NCBI GenBank assembly: GCA_023425615.1
Contig: JAFACJ010000127.1
Span: 1-5,640, forward strand
From: Actinomycetes bacterium
Lineage (GTDB): Bacteria; Actinomycetota; Actinomycetes; Streptosporangiales; Streptosporangiaceae
Reading direction: 5' to 3'
DNA length: 5,640 nucleotides
Shown here: positions 1-5,640 of the stretch, one piece after another
Layout of the letters: each line of letters starts with the position of its first letter
Position numbering within the stretch: the first letter of the stretch is position 1
Notes under the pieces: model-generated
What the model was told of the DNA's origin: nothing
Seen by the model: only the letters and a program-made list of their open reading frames with translations
The model's database searches: none
Program-made: the position numbers and the translations under genes

Positions 1-1433
1 CCCCGATCCTGCGCTGGTTCGAGGGGCTGCGCGGCCCGACGTCCTCCTACAGCCAGCGGACGCTGCTGCGCGTCCCCGCCCACCTGGACGCCGCCGCGCT
101 CACCGCCGCCTACCAGGCGGTGCTCGACCATCACGACACGCTCCGGCTGAGGGCCGCCGACGGCGGCTACGAGGTGCGGGAGAAGGGCTCCAGACAGGCG
201 TTCGTGGACGTCGTGGACATCCGCGGCCTGTCCGGGGAGGCGCTGGCCGCGGTGCTGGCCCGGACCGGGGCGGAGGCGCGTGCCGCCCTGGATCCGGGCG
301 CCGGGGAGATGTCGCGGCTGCACTGGCTGGACGCCGGCGACGAGCCGGGCCTGCTGCTGTTCACCGCCCACCACCTGGCCGTGGACGGCGTGTCCTGGCG
401 GATCCTGCTGCCCGACCTGGTGACCGCGCTGGGCGGCGCCGAGCTCCAGCCGGTCGGCACGTCCTTCCGGCGCTGGGCGCAGCGGCTGACGGCCGAGGCG
501 TCCGAGCCGCGCCGCCTGGCCGAGCTGCCGTTCTGGACCGAGGTCGTGGCGACGCCAGACCCGGTGCTGGGCGCACGGCCGCTGGACCCCGGGCGCGACA
601 CGTTCGCCACCGCGGGCGAGCTGACCGAGACGCTCGCCGCGGACCTCACCGAGCCGCTGCTGTCCAGCGTCCCGGCCGCCTTCCACGGCCGCGTCAACGA
701 CGTGCTGCTGACCGGTCTCGCGCTGGCCGTCGCCGCGTGGCGCGAGCGGCGCGGCAAGAGCGGCGGCACCGCCGTCCTGGTGGACCTGGAGGGCCACGGC
801 AGGGAGGAGTTCCTCCCCGGCGTCGACCTGTCCCGCACGGCGGGCTGGTTCACCAGCATCCACCCCGTCCGGCTCGACCCGGGGCAGGTGTCCTGGGACG
901 AGGTGCGGGAGGGCGGCACCGCCGTCGGCACCGCGCTCAAGCTGGTCAAGGAGCAGCTGCGCGAGGCGCCCGACAACGGCGTCGGCTACGGCCTGCTGCG
1001 CCATCTGGGCGCCGAGGCTGCCGCCGGTCTCGCCGGGGCCGGGTCCCCGCAGCTGGCGTTCAACTACCTGGGCCGGGCCGCGGCCGGGCAGGACGGCGAG
1101 TGGTCTCCGGTACCCGAGGCGCTGAGCCGCGCCCTGGGCGGCGGCCACGACCCCGGGCTGTCCCTCCCGCACGCCCTGGAGGTCAACTGCCACACCGAGG
1201 ACACCCCCGCAGGGCCGCTGCTGCACGCCACCTGGACGTGGGCGGGCGGCCTGCTGACCGAGGCCGAGGTGGGGGAGCTGGCCGGGCTGTGGTTCACGGC
1301 GCTGGAGGGGCTGGTGCGGCACGCCGCGCAGGACGGTGCGGGCGGCTTCACACCGTCCGACATCGACCTGGTGTCCATCAGCCAGGACGAGCTTGACGAG
1401 TTCGCATCCGAGTTGGAGGACTGGGACCTTTGA
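1..1433 (+). CDS. NRPS, C-terminal part: epimerization domain plus docking tail (5' end outside window)
   Basis: Partial gene; first full codon at nt 3, 476 residues visible, no start inside the window. The part seen is an epimerization (E) domain, which converts the L-aminoacyl or peptidyl residue on the preceding carrier domain to a D/L mixture for the next condensation domain. E motifs in order (residues counted from nt 3): PILRWF at 1-6, HHLAVDGVSWRIL with the HHxxxDG histidines at 123-124, VNDVLLTGLALAV, LEGHGRE with Glu263, GWFTSIHPVRL, GVGYGLLRHL, and FNYLGR with Tyr355. HHxxxDGVSWRIL, EGHGRE and FNYLGR together distinguish E from condensation domains, and the expected catalytic His and Glu are present, so it looks active. 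The last 30 residues (from nt 1341) begin GGFTPSD and end in a very acidic segment (8 Asp/Glu in the final 17). This matches a donor communication (COM) segment for handing the chain to the next protein. The adenylation and carrier domains it serves lie upstream, so its substrate is unknown. Confidence 0.96.
   Translation, partial: PILRWFEGLRGPTSSYSQRTLLRVPAHLDAAALTAAYQAVLDHHDTLRLRAADGGYEVREKGSRQAFVDVVDIRGLSGEALAAVLARTGAEARAALDPGAGEMSRLHWLDAGDEPGLLLFTAHHLAVDGVSWRILLPDLVTALGGAELQPVGTSFRRWAQRLTAEASEPRRLAELPFWTEVVATPDPVLGARPLDPGRDTFATAGELTETLAADLTEPLLSSVPAAFHGRVNDVLLTGLALAVAAWRERRGKSGGTAVLVDLEGHGREEFLPGVDLSRTAGWFTSIHPVRLDPGQVSWDEVREGGTAVGTALKLVKEQLREAPDNGVGYGLLRHLGAEAAAGLAGAGSPQLAFNYLGRAAAGQDGEWSPVPEALSRALGGGHDPGLSLPHALEVNCHTEDTPAGPLLHATWTWAGGLLTEAEVGELAGLWFTALEGLVRHAAQDGAGGFTPSDIDLVSISQDELDEFASELEDWDL
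1415..1420 (+). promoter_or_regulatory. Ribosome binding site for the terminal NRPS (supports TTG start at 1430)
   Basis: GGAGGA lies inside the last codons of the upstream NRPS, 9 bases before TTG 1430-1432. That TTG overlaps the upstream TGA stop (1431-1433) as TTGA. The start gives a protein beginning [16 protein letters not shown] just before the first condensation motif, which is where E-to-C junction proteins of this type normally begin. The overlap implies translational coupling by termination-reinitiation, which would help keep the two synthetases at similar levels. Confidence 0.85.
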
Positions 1434-4400
1434 GCGGCAACCTCGAGGACGTCCTGCCGCTGTCGCCGCTGCAGCAGGGCCTGTTCTTCCACGCCCTGTT
1501 CGACGCGGACGCCGACGTCTACTCCGCGCAGGTCGTGCTGCGCCTGGACGGGCCGCTGGACGTCACGGCGCTGAAGGCGGCGGCGGAGGCGCTCGTCGCC
1601 CGGCACGCCAACCTGCGGGCGGCGTTCCGGCAGCGCAAGCAGGGCGACCCCGTCCAGCTCGGCGCCAAGGCCGTCAAGGTGCCGTTCGAGGTGGTCGAGG
1701 CGCCCGCCGAGGAGGTCGAGCCGATCGCCGCCCGGGAGCGGGCGCACCGCTGGGACCTGGGCCGCCCGCCGCTGCTGCGGTTCACGCTGGTGCGCTCGGC
1801 CCCGGACGTCCACCACCTGGTGTTCACCAACCACCACATCCTCCTGGACGGCTGGTCGACCCCGATCCTGCAGACCGAGCTGTTCGCCCTCTACCTCACC
1901 AGGGGCGACGCCTCGCTGCTGCCGCGCGTCACCCCGTACAAGAACTACCTGGCCTGGGTCGTCCGCCAGGACCGCGCCGCGGCCGAGGCCGCCTGGCGGC
2001 GTGCACTGGACGGCGTGGAGGAGCCCACCCTCATCCGCCCGCAGGCACCGGCGGTCGCGGCCGACCCCGAGAAGCTCACCCTCGTCCTGGACGAGGGGCT
2101 CACCGCCGAGCTGACGGCCCGCGCCCGCGCCGAGGGCGTCACCCTCAACACCGTGCTCCAGCTCGCCTGGGGCCTGGTGCTGGGCGCCGAGACGGGCCGC
2201 ACGGACGTGGTGTTCGGCGGCGTGGTCTCGGGGCGGCCGCCGGAGCTGGCGGGCGTCGAGCAGATGGTCGGGCTGTTCATCAACACCCTGCCGGTGCGGG
2301 TCGAGGCGGCGCCCGGCGACACCCTCTCCGTGGCGCTGCGCCGCCTCCAGAGCGAGCAGGCAGACCTCCTGGCCCACCACCACCTGGGCCTCGCCGAGAT
2401 CCAGGGCCTCACCCGCCTGGGCGCGCTGTTCGACACCGTCACGGTGCTGGAGAACTACCCCTTCGACCCCGACGCCGAGGCGACGGACCTGGGCGGCGTC
2501 AAGGTCACCGGGGCGTCCATGCACGACGCCACCCACTACCCGGTCGCGCTGGCCGCGGTGCCGGGCCGCGAGCTGTCGGTGCGGCTGGACTACCGGCCCG
2601 ACCTGTTCGCCCTCGCCGAGGCCGAGCGGCTGGCCGGGCGGCTGCGCACCGCGCTGGAGGCCATCGCCCGGCATCCCGGGCTGACCGTCGCGCGCCTGGA
2701 TCTGCTCACCGAGGACGAGCGCCGCGAGGCCCTCACCCGCCAGGGCGAGCCCAGCGGACGCGCGTCCGGCACGATCACCGGCCGGTTCGCCGCGCTGGCG
2801 GCCGAGCACCCGGACGCCGTCGCGATCCGGCACGGCGGCGCGTCGCTGACCTACGCGGAACTGGACGAGCGGTCGGGGCGGCTGGCCGGGCGCCTGGCCG
2901 CCCTCGGCGTCGGGCACGAGACACCGGTCGCGATGCTGCTGGAGCGCGGCCCGCAGGTCCTGGTCGCCACCCTCGCCGTCCTCAAGGCCGGCGGCTACTA
3001 CGTGCCGATCCACCACAGCTATCCGGCCGAGCGGCGGGCCTGGGCGCTGCGCGAGTCCGGCGCCCCCGTGCTGCTGCTCGACGAGGCGTTCGCTGACCCC
3101 GGTCTCACCGCCGAGGCCGTGACCCTCCGGGTGGACCTGCCGGTCGAGGGGCCGGTGGCGCCGCCCGTCCCCGTCACACCGGCACGGCTCGCCTACGCGA
3201 TCTTCACCTCCGGTTCGACCGGGCTGCCCAAGAGCGTCGGCGTCGCCCACCGCGAGGTCGTCGACCTCGTCACCGACCGGCGGGTCAAGGCGGGGGGAGA
3301 GCGCGTCCTGGTGTTCTCCGCGCACGCCTTCGACGCCTCCACGTACGAGATGTGGACGCCGCTGCTGAACGGCGGGACCGCCATCATCGCGCCGCCCGGC
3401 GACCTGGACGCCGAGGGGTTCGCGCGGCTCGTCGCCGAGGAGGGGGTCACCGGCGCGTTCGTCACCACGAGCCTGTTCAACCTCATGGCCGCCGAACGGC
3501 CAGGTGCCTTCGCCGGGCTCACCCAGGTCCACACCGGGGGCGAGGCCGGCAACGCCCGCGCCATGCGGGCGGTCCTCGACGCCTGCCCCGGGCTGGAGGT
3601 CCACAACGTCTACGGGCCGACCGAGGCGACCACGTACGTCACCTTCCAGGCGATGCGCGAGGCGCTGGCGGGGCAAGCCGCGCCGCCGCTGGGCGGGCCG
3701 CTGGACGACACCCGCCTGTACGTGCTGGACGAGGCGCTGCGCCAGGTGCCAGACGGCGCGCCGGGCGAGCTGTACCTGGCGGGCGCGGGGCTGGCCCGCG
3801 GCTACCTGGGCCGCCCCGAGCTGACCGCCGAGCGGTTCGTCGCCTGCCCGTTCGGGGAGCCCGGCGAGCGCATGTACCGCACCGGCGACCTGGTGCGCCG
3901 GCGCGGCGAGCTGCTGGAGTACCTGGACCGGGTCGACCAGCTGGTCAAGATCCGCGGTTTCCGCATCGAGCTGGGCGAGATCGAGGCGGCGCTGGGCGCC
4001 CACCCCTATGTCGCGCAGGCGGCGGTGCTGGCCCGCAGGGACCGGCCGGGGGAGCGGCGGCTCGTTGCCTACGCGGTGCCGCACGAGGGCTGCTCCCTGG
4101 AGCCCGAGGAGCTGCGCCGCTTCCTGGCCCGTAGCCTGCCCTCCTACATGGTCCCGGCCGCCGCCGTGGTGCTTGACGCCTTCCCGCTCAACGGCAGCGG
4201 CAAGCTCGACCGCGCCGCGCTGCCCGCCCCCGACTTCGAGCTGACCGGCCGCCCGCCGGGCACCCCGCGGGAGGAGACGCTGTGCGGGCTGTTCGCCGAG
4301 GTGCTGGGCCTGCCGAGGGTCTTCGCCGACGTGAGCTTCTTCGACCTCGGCGGGGACAGCATCGCCGCGCTGCGCCTTGCCGCCCGCGCCAAGGAGGCGG

Positions 4401-5254
4401 GCCTCGACATCACGCCGCGCATGGTCTTCACCCACCAGACCGTCGAAAGGCTGCTGGGGGCGGGCGAGGAGCCGGAACTCGGCCTCGACGTGCTGCTGCC
4501 GATCCGGACCGAGGGCGATGGCGCACCCCTGTTCTGCGTGCACCCGGCCTCGGGCCTGTCCTGGCCGTACTTCGGGTTCCTGCCGCACCTGCCGGGACGG
4601 CCGCTGTACGGGCTGCAATCGCGCGCCCTGTCGGAGGAGGGGTACCGCGCCGCGTCGATCCGGGCGATGGCCGAGGACTACGTCGCCGAGATGCGCAGGG
4701 TGCGGCCTTCGGGGCCCTACCACCTGATGGGCTGGTCGCTCGGCGGCCTCATCGCCTTCGAGGCCGCCCGCATCCTGGACGGGATGGGGGAGGAGGTGGG
4801 CCTGCTGTGCCTGCTCGACTCCTTCCACTCCCAGGACCTGGACACCGCGCAGCGGCAGGTGGTCTCCGAGCTGCTCCAGTCGATCGGCGTGGACGAGAAG
4901 ATCGCGGGCGACCCGGGGAACCCGGACGTGGCGGCGATCATGGCCGAGCTCAGGGCGCGCGGCGACGCCTTCGCGACCCTGGAGGAGGACCAGCTGCTCG
5001 CGCTCTACAGCACCTATGAGAACGGGCTGCGGATCGTGGACGGCTATGTGCCGGACGGCCCGGCGCCGGCGGACCTGGTGTTCTTCCGGGCGACACGGGG
5101 GCTGGTCCACGACTCGCCGGAGCCGTCGATCTGGGAGCCCTACGTGCGCGGCATGCGGGTGCACGACCTGGACGTGGAGCACCATTTCCTGATGGAGCCG
5201 GAAGCGATACGACAGATCGCTCAGGTCATAGCGGAACATCTGAAAGACTTATAA
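1430..5254 (+). CDS. NRPS termination module: condensation (DCL)-adenylation-carrier-thioesterase
   Basis: Complete 1274-residue, one-module cytoplasmic synthetase that adds the last amino acid and releases the peptide. Condensation ~6-430: [11 protein letters not shown] at 11-21, [10 protein letters not shown] at 134-143 (HHxxxDG intact), SGRPPE and [11 protein letters not shown] near 267-291; the LPLSPLQ(Q/E)G and HHILLDGWS forms are typical of DCL domains that follow an E domain. Adenylation ~446-930: LTYAEL 473, [10 protein letters not shown] 592-601, FDASTYEMW 634-642, NVYGPTEAT 726-734, YRTGD 816-820, [13 protein letters not shown] from 840, NGSGKLDR 921-928 with Lys925. Carrier ~945-1012: FFDLGGDSI with phosphopantetheine Ser977. 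Thioesterase ~1021-1270: GWSLGG with Ser1103, likely Asp1130 and His1252 completing the triad. All catalytic motifs look intact. The pocket residues read D-A-Y-F-H-G-V-T-Y-K, so the substrate is uncertain but possibly branched aliphatic. No E domain follows the carrier, so the last residue should stay L. The final sense codon is a rare TTA. Confidence 0.97.
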   Translation: MSGNLEDVLPLSPLQQGLFFHALFDADADVYSAQVVLRLDGPLDVTALKAAAEALVARHANLRAAFRQRKQGDPVQLGAKAVKVPFEVVEAPAEEVEPIAARERAHRWDLGRPPLLRFTLVRSAPDVHHLVFTNHHILLDGWSTPILQTELFALYLTRGDASLLPRVTPYKNYLAWVVRQDRAAAEAAWRRALDGVEEPTLIRPQAPAVAADPEKLTLVLDEGLTAELTARARAEGVTLNTVLQLAWGLVLGAETGRTDVVFGGVVSGRPPELAGVEQMVGLFINTLPVRVEAAPGDTLSVALRRLQSEQADLLAHHHLGLAEIQGLTRLGALFDTVTVLENYPFDPDAEATDLGGVKVTGASMHDATHYPVALAAVPGRELSVRLDYRPDLFALAEAERLAGRLRTALEAIARHPGLTVARLDLLTEDERREALTRQGEPSGRASGTITGRFAALAAEHPDAVAIRHGGASLTYAELDERSGRLAGRLAALGVGHETPVAMLLERGPQVLVATLAVLKAGGYYVPIHHSYPAERRAWALRESGAPVLLLDEAFADPGLTAEAVTLRVDLPVEGPVAPPVPVTPARLAYAIFTSGSTGLPKSVGVAHREVVDLVTDRRVKAGGERVLVFSAHAFDASTYEMWTPLLNGGTAIIAPPGDLDAEGFARLVAEEGVTGAFVTTSLFNLMAAERPGAFAGLTQVHTGGEAGNARAMRAVLDACPGLEVHNVYGPTEATTYVTFQAMREALAGQAAPPLGGPLDDTRLYVLDEALRQVPDGAPGELYLAGAGLARGYLGRPELTAERFVACPFGEPGERMYRTGDLVRRRGELLEYLDRVDQLVKIRGFRIELGEIEAALGAHPYVAQAAVLARRDRPGERRLVAYAVPHEGCSLEPEELRRFLARSLPSYMVPAAAVVLDAFPLNGSGKLDRAALPAPDFELTGRPPGTPREETLCGLFAEVLGLPRVFADVSFFDLGGDSIAALRLAARAKEAGLDITPRMVFTHQTVERLLGAGEEPELGLDVLLPIRTEGDGAPLFCVHPASGLSWPYFGFLPHLPGRPLYGLQSRALSEEGYRAASIRAMAEDYVAEMRRVRPSGPYHLMGWSLGGLIAFEAARILDGMGEEVGLLCLLDSFHSQDLDTAQRQVVSELLQSIGVDEKIAGDPGNPDVAAIMAELRARGDAFATLEEDQLLALYSTYENGLRIVDGYVPDGPAPADLVFFRATRGLVHDSPEPSIWEPYVRGMRVHDLDVEHHFLMEPEAIRQIAQVIAEHLKDL

Positions 5255-5272
5255 ACCGCTCTGAGAGCTACG

Positions 5273-5277
5273 GGAGG
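5273..5277 (+). promoter_or_regulatory. Ribosome binding site of the mbtH-like gene
   Basis: GGAGG, within GGGAGGA, sits 6 bases before ATG 5284 in the 29-base gap after the NRPS stop codon. The spacing and strength are near ideal for an actinomycete. The gene therefore has its own strong initiation site while probably sharing the operon transcript. Confidence 0.85.
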
Positions 5278-5283
5278 ATCCTG

Positions 5284-5496
5284 ATGGCCACCAACCCCTT
5301 CGAGAACGATGAGGCGACCTACGTCGTGCTGGTCAACGACGAGGGCCAGCACTCGCTGTGGCCGACGTTCGCCGAGGTCCCCGCGGGCTGGACCGTCGTG
5401 AAGACCGCCGACACCCGGCAGTCCTGCCTGGAGTACATCGAGGAGAACTGGACCGACATGCGTCCCAAGAGCCTCATCCAGGCGATGGAATCCTGA
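5284..5496 (+). CDS. mbtH: MbtH-like protein, NRPS adenylation-domain partner
   Basis: A 70-residue protein, the normal size for the family. MbtH-like proteins bind adenylation domains and promote their folding and amino-acid activation; many actinomycete NRPSs depend on one. The family signature is complete: N18-x-E20-x-Q22-x-S24-L25-W26-P27, then P33-x-G35-W36, C48-L49-x-Y51-I52, and W56-T57-D58-x-R60-P61-x-S63-L64. The invariant tryptophans (26, 36, 56) and the Ser-Leu-Trp segment linked to adenylation-domain contact are all there. The ATG start is preceded by a strong GGAGG and gives the usual short N-terminus (MATNPFEND). It lies 29 bases after the terminal NRPS in the same direction. 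From this it can be inferred, not shown, that it serves the adenylation domain next door and probably others in the same cluster. No truncation or missing signature residue was seen. Confidence 0.98.
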   Translation: MATNPFENDEATYVVLVNDEGQHSLWPTFAEVPAGWTVVKTADTRQSCLEYIEENWTDMRPKSLIQAMES

Positions 5497-5498
5497 CC

Positions 5499-5640
5499 TT
5501 GGCTCCGGCGGCGGACGGGGAGGCCGAGCTCCCCGTCACCGAATGGACCATGGAGATGCGGGACCCCGCGGCGCTGCGGCCCGGCCCGCTGCCCTCCTGC
5601 GAGGTGGCCTTCAGCCTCGCCGCGGTACCCTCACCGGACT
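5499..5640 (+). CDS. Start of a gene cut by the window end; possible GNAT-type N-acetyltransferase
   Basis: An open frame from TTG 5499 runs without a stop to the window edge (47 full codons). It begins 2 bases after the mbtH stop, so it probably belongs to the same operon. The visible protein has a short variable N-terminus (MAPAADGEAELP), then VTEWTMEMRDPAALRPGPLP, then a segment ending AAVPSPD. The pattern W-T-x-E-M-R-x-P-x-x-L-R-P followed by a V-P-S-P segment recalls, from memory only, the N-terminus of a family of actinomycete GNAT-like acetyltransferases. The acetyl-CoA site would lie beyond the window, so this stays tentative. The start is also uncertain: only a weak GGA (5487-5489) precedes the TTG, and in-frame ATGs at 5550 and 5556 have no good ribosome binding site. 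Codon use is GC-rich at third positions, which supports real coding. If it is an acetyltransferase it could tailor the peptide, a precursor, or serve self-protection; the sequence does not decide. Confidence 0.55.
   Translation, partial: MAPAADGEAELPVTEWTMEMRDPAALRPGPLPSCEVAFSLAAVPSPD

Noticed and set aside
167..976. Reverse-strand open frame opposite the epimerization domain
   Set aside because: Ser/Arg/Pro-rich translation with no domain, lying fully opposite clear E-domain coding sequence; a GC-driven shadow.
1421..1440. Possible programmed -1 frameshift fusing the two NRPS proteins at the TTGA overlap
   Set aside because: No slippery heptamer is present (the site reads GAC CTT TGA, and CTT would re-pair poorly on CCT). 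A strong GGAGGA at 9 bases explains separate initiation at TTG.
1336..3096. Forward open frame of 586 codons in another frame over the NRPS
   Set aside because: Arg/Gly/Pro/Ala-rich translation typical of an off-frame reading of GC-rich coding DNA; the NRPS frame carries all motifs.
1064..5239. Very long reverse-strand open frame (about 1391 codons) opposite the terminal NRPS
   Set aside because: It is in exact codon register with the NRPS, so a reverse stop would need a sense TTA, CTA or TCA codon; these are almost absent in such GC-rich genes. The translation is low-complexity and rich in Arg, Gly, Gln and His with no recognizable domain. It is a composition shadow.
1430..5254. Tandem C-like folds (E domain and C domain both with HHxxxDG) as a possible duplication
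   Set aside because: E and C domains are ancient homologues and share this motif in every NRPS; no nucleotide-level repeat was seen.
5258..5268. Small dyad GCTCT-G-AGAGC between the NRPS stop and mbtH
   Set aside because: At most a 4-base stem with a 3-base loop and no T-tract, so not a convincing terminator; as an operator it would be too short to claim. Likely chance.

Overview
The window is high-GC DNA (clearly above 70% by eye, with G/C at nearly every third codon position). It has good GGAGG-type ribosome binding sites, TTG as well as ATG starts, and genes packed head to tail. This fits an actinomycete such as Streptomyces or one of the Streptosporangiales; the sequence does not settle the genus. 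All supported genes are on the + strand and look like one operon: the 3' end of a non-ribosomal peptide synthetase (NRPS) assembly line.

Layout: (1) nt 1-1433 is the C-terminal end of an NRPS, consisting of a nearly complete epimerization (E) domain and an acidic docking tail. (2) nt 1430-5254 is a complete single-module NRPS, condensation(DCL)-adenylation-carrier-thioesterase. It overlaps the previous stop codon in a TTGA junction. (3) nt 5284-5496 is an MbtH-like protein. (4) nt 5499-5640 is the start of another gene that runs off the window, tentatively a GNAT-type acetyltransferase. No stretch over 300 bases lacks a gene. No promoter, terminator, RNA gene, mobile element or CRISPR array was seen.

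How the genes work together: the upstream synthetase ends by epimerizing its last residue. The growing chain, now with a D-residue at its end, passes across a docking junction to the second protein. Its DCL-type condensation domain joins the chain to a final amino acid, which is not epimerized because no E domain follows. The thioesterase then releases the peptide by hydrolysis or cyclization. The MbtH-like protein is expected to bind and support the adenylation domain(s). The product should therefore end in ...D-aa-L-aa. By-eye reading of the adenylation pocket gives D-A-Y-F-H-G-V-T-Y-K, which resembles branched aliphatic (Val/Ile) codes but has an unusual His.

Points worth a second look are the pocket code, a carrier domain of the type normally placed before an E domain but here joined to a thioesterase, a single TTA leucine codon as the last sense codon of the terminal NRPS inside a locally GC-poor patch, and the unidentified downstream gene. 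No wholly new type of system was found; this is an NRPS cluster terminus with some unusual details.
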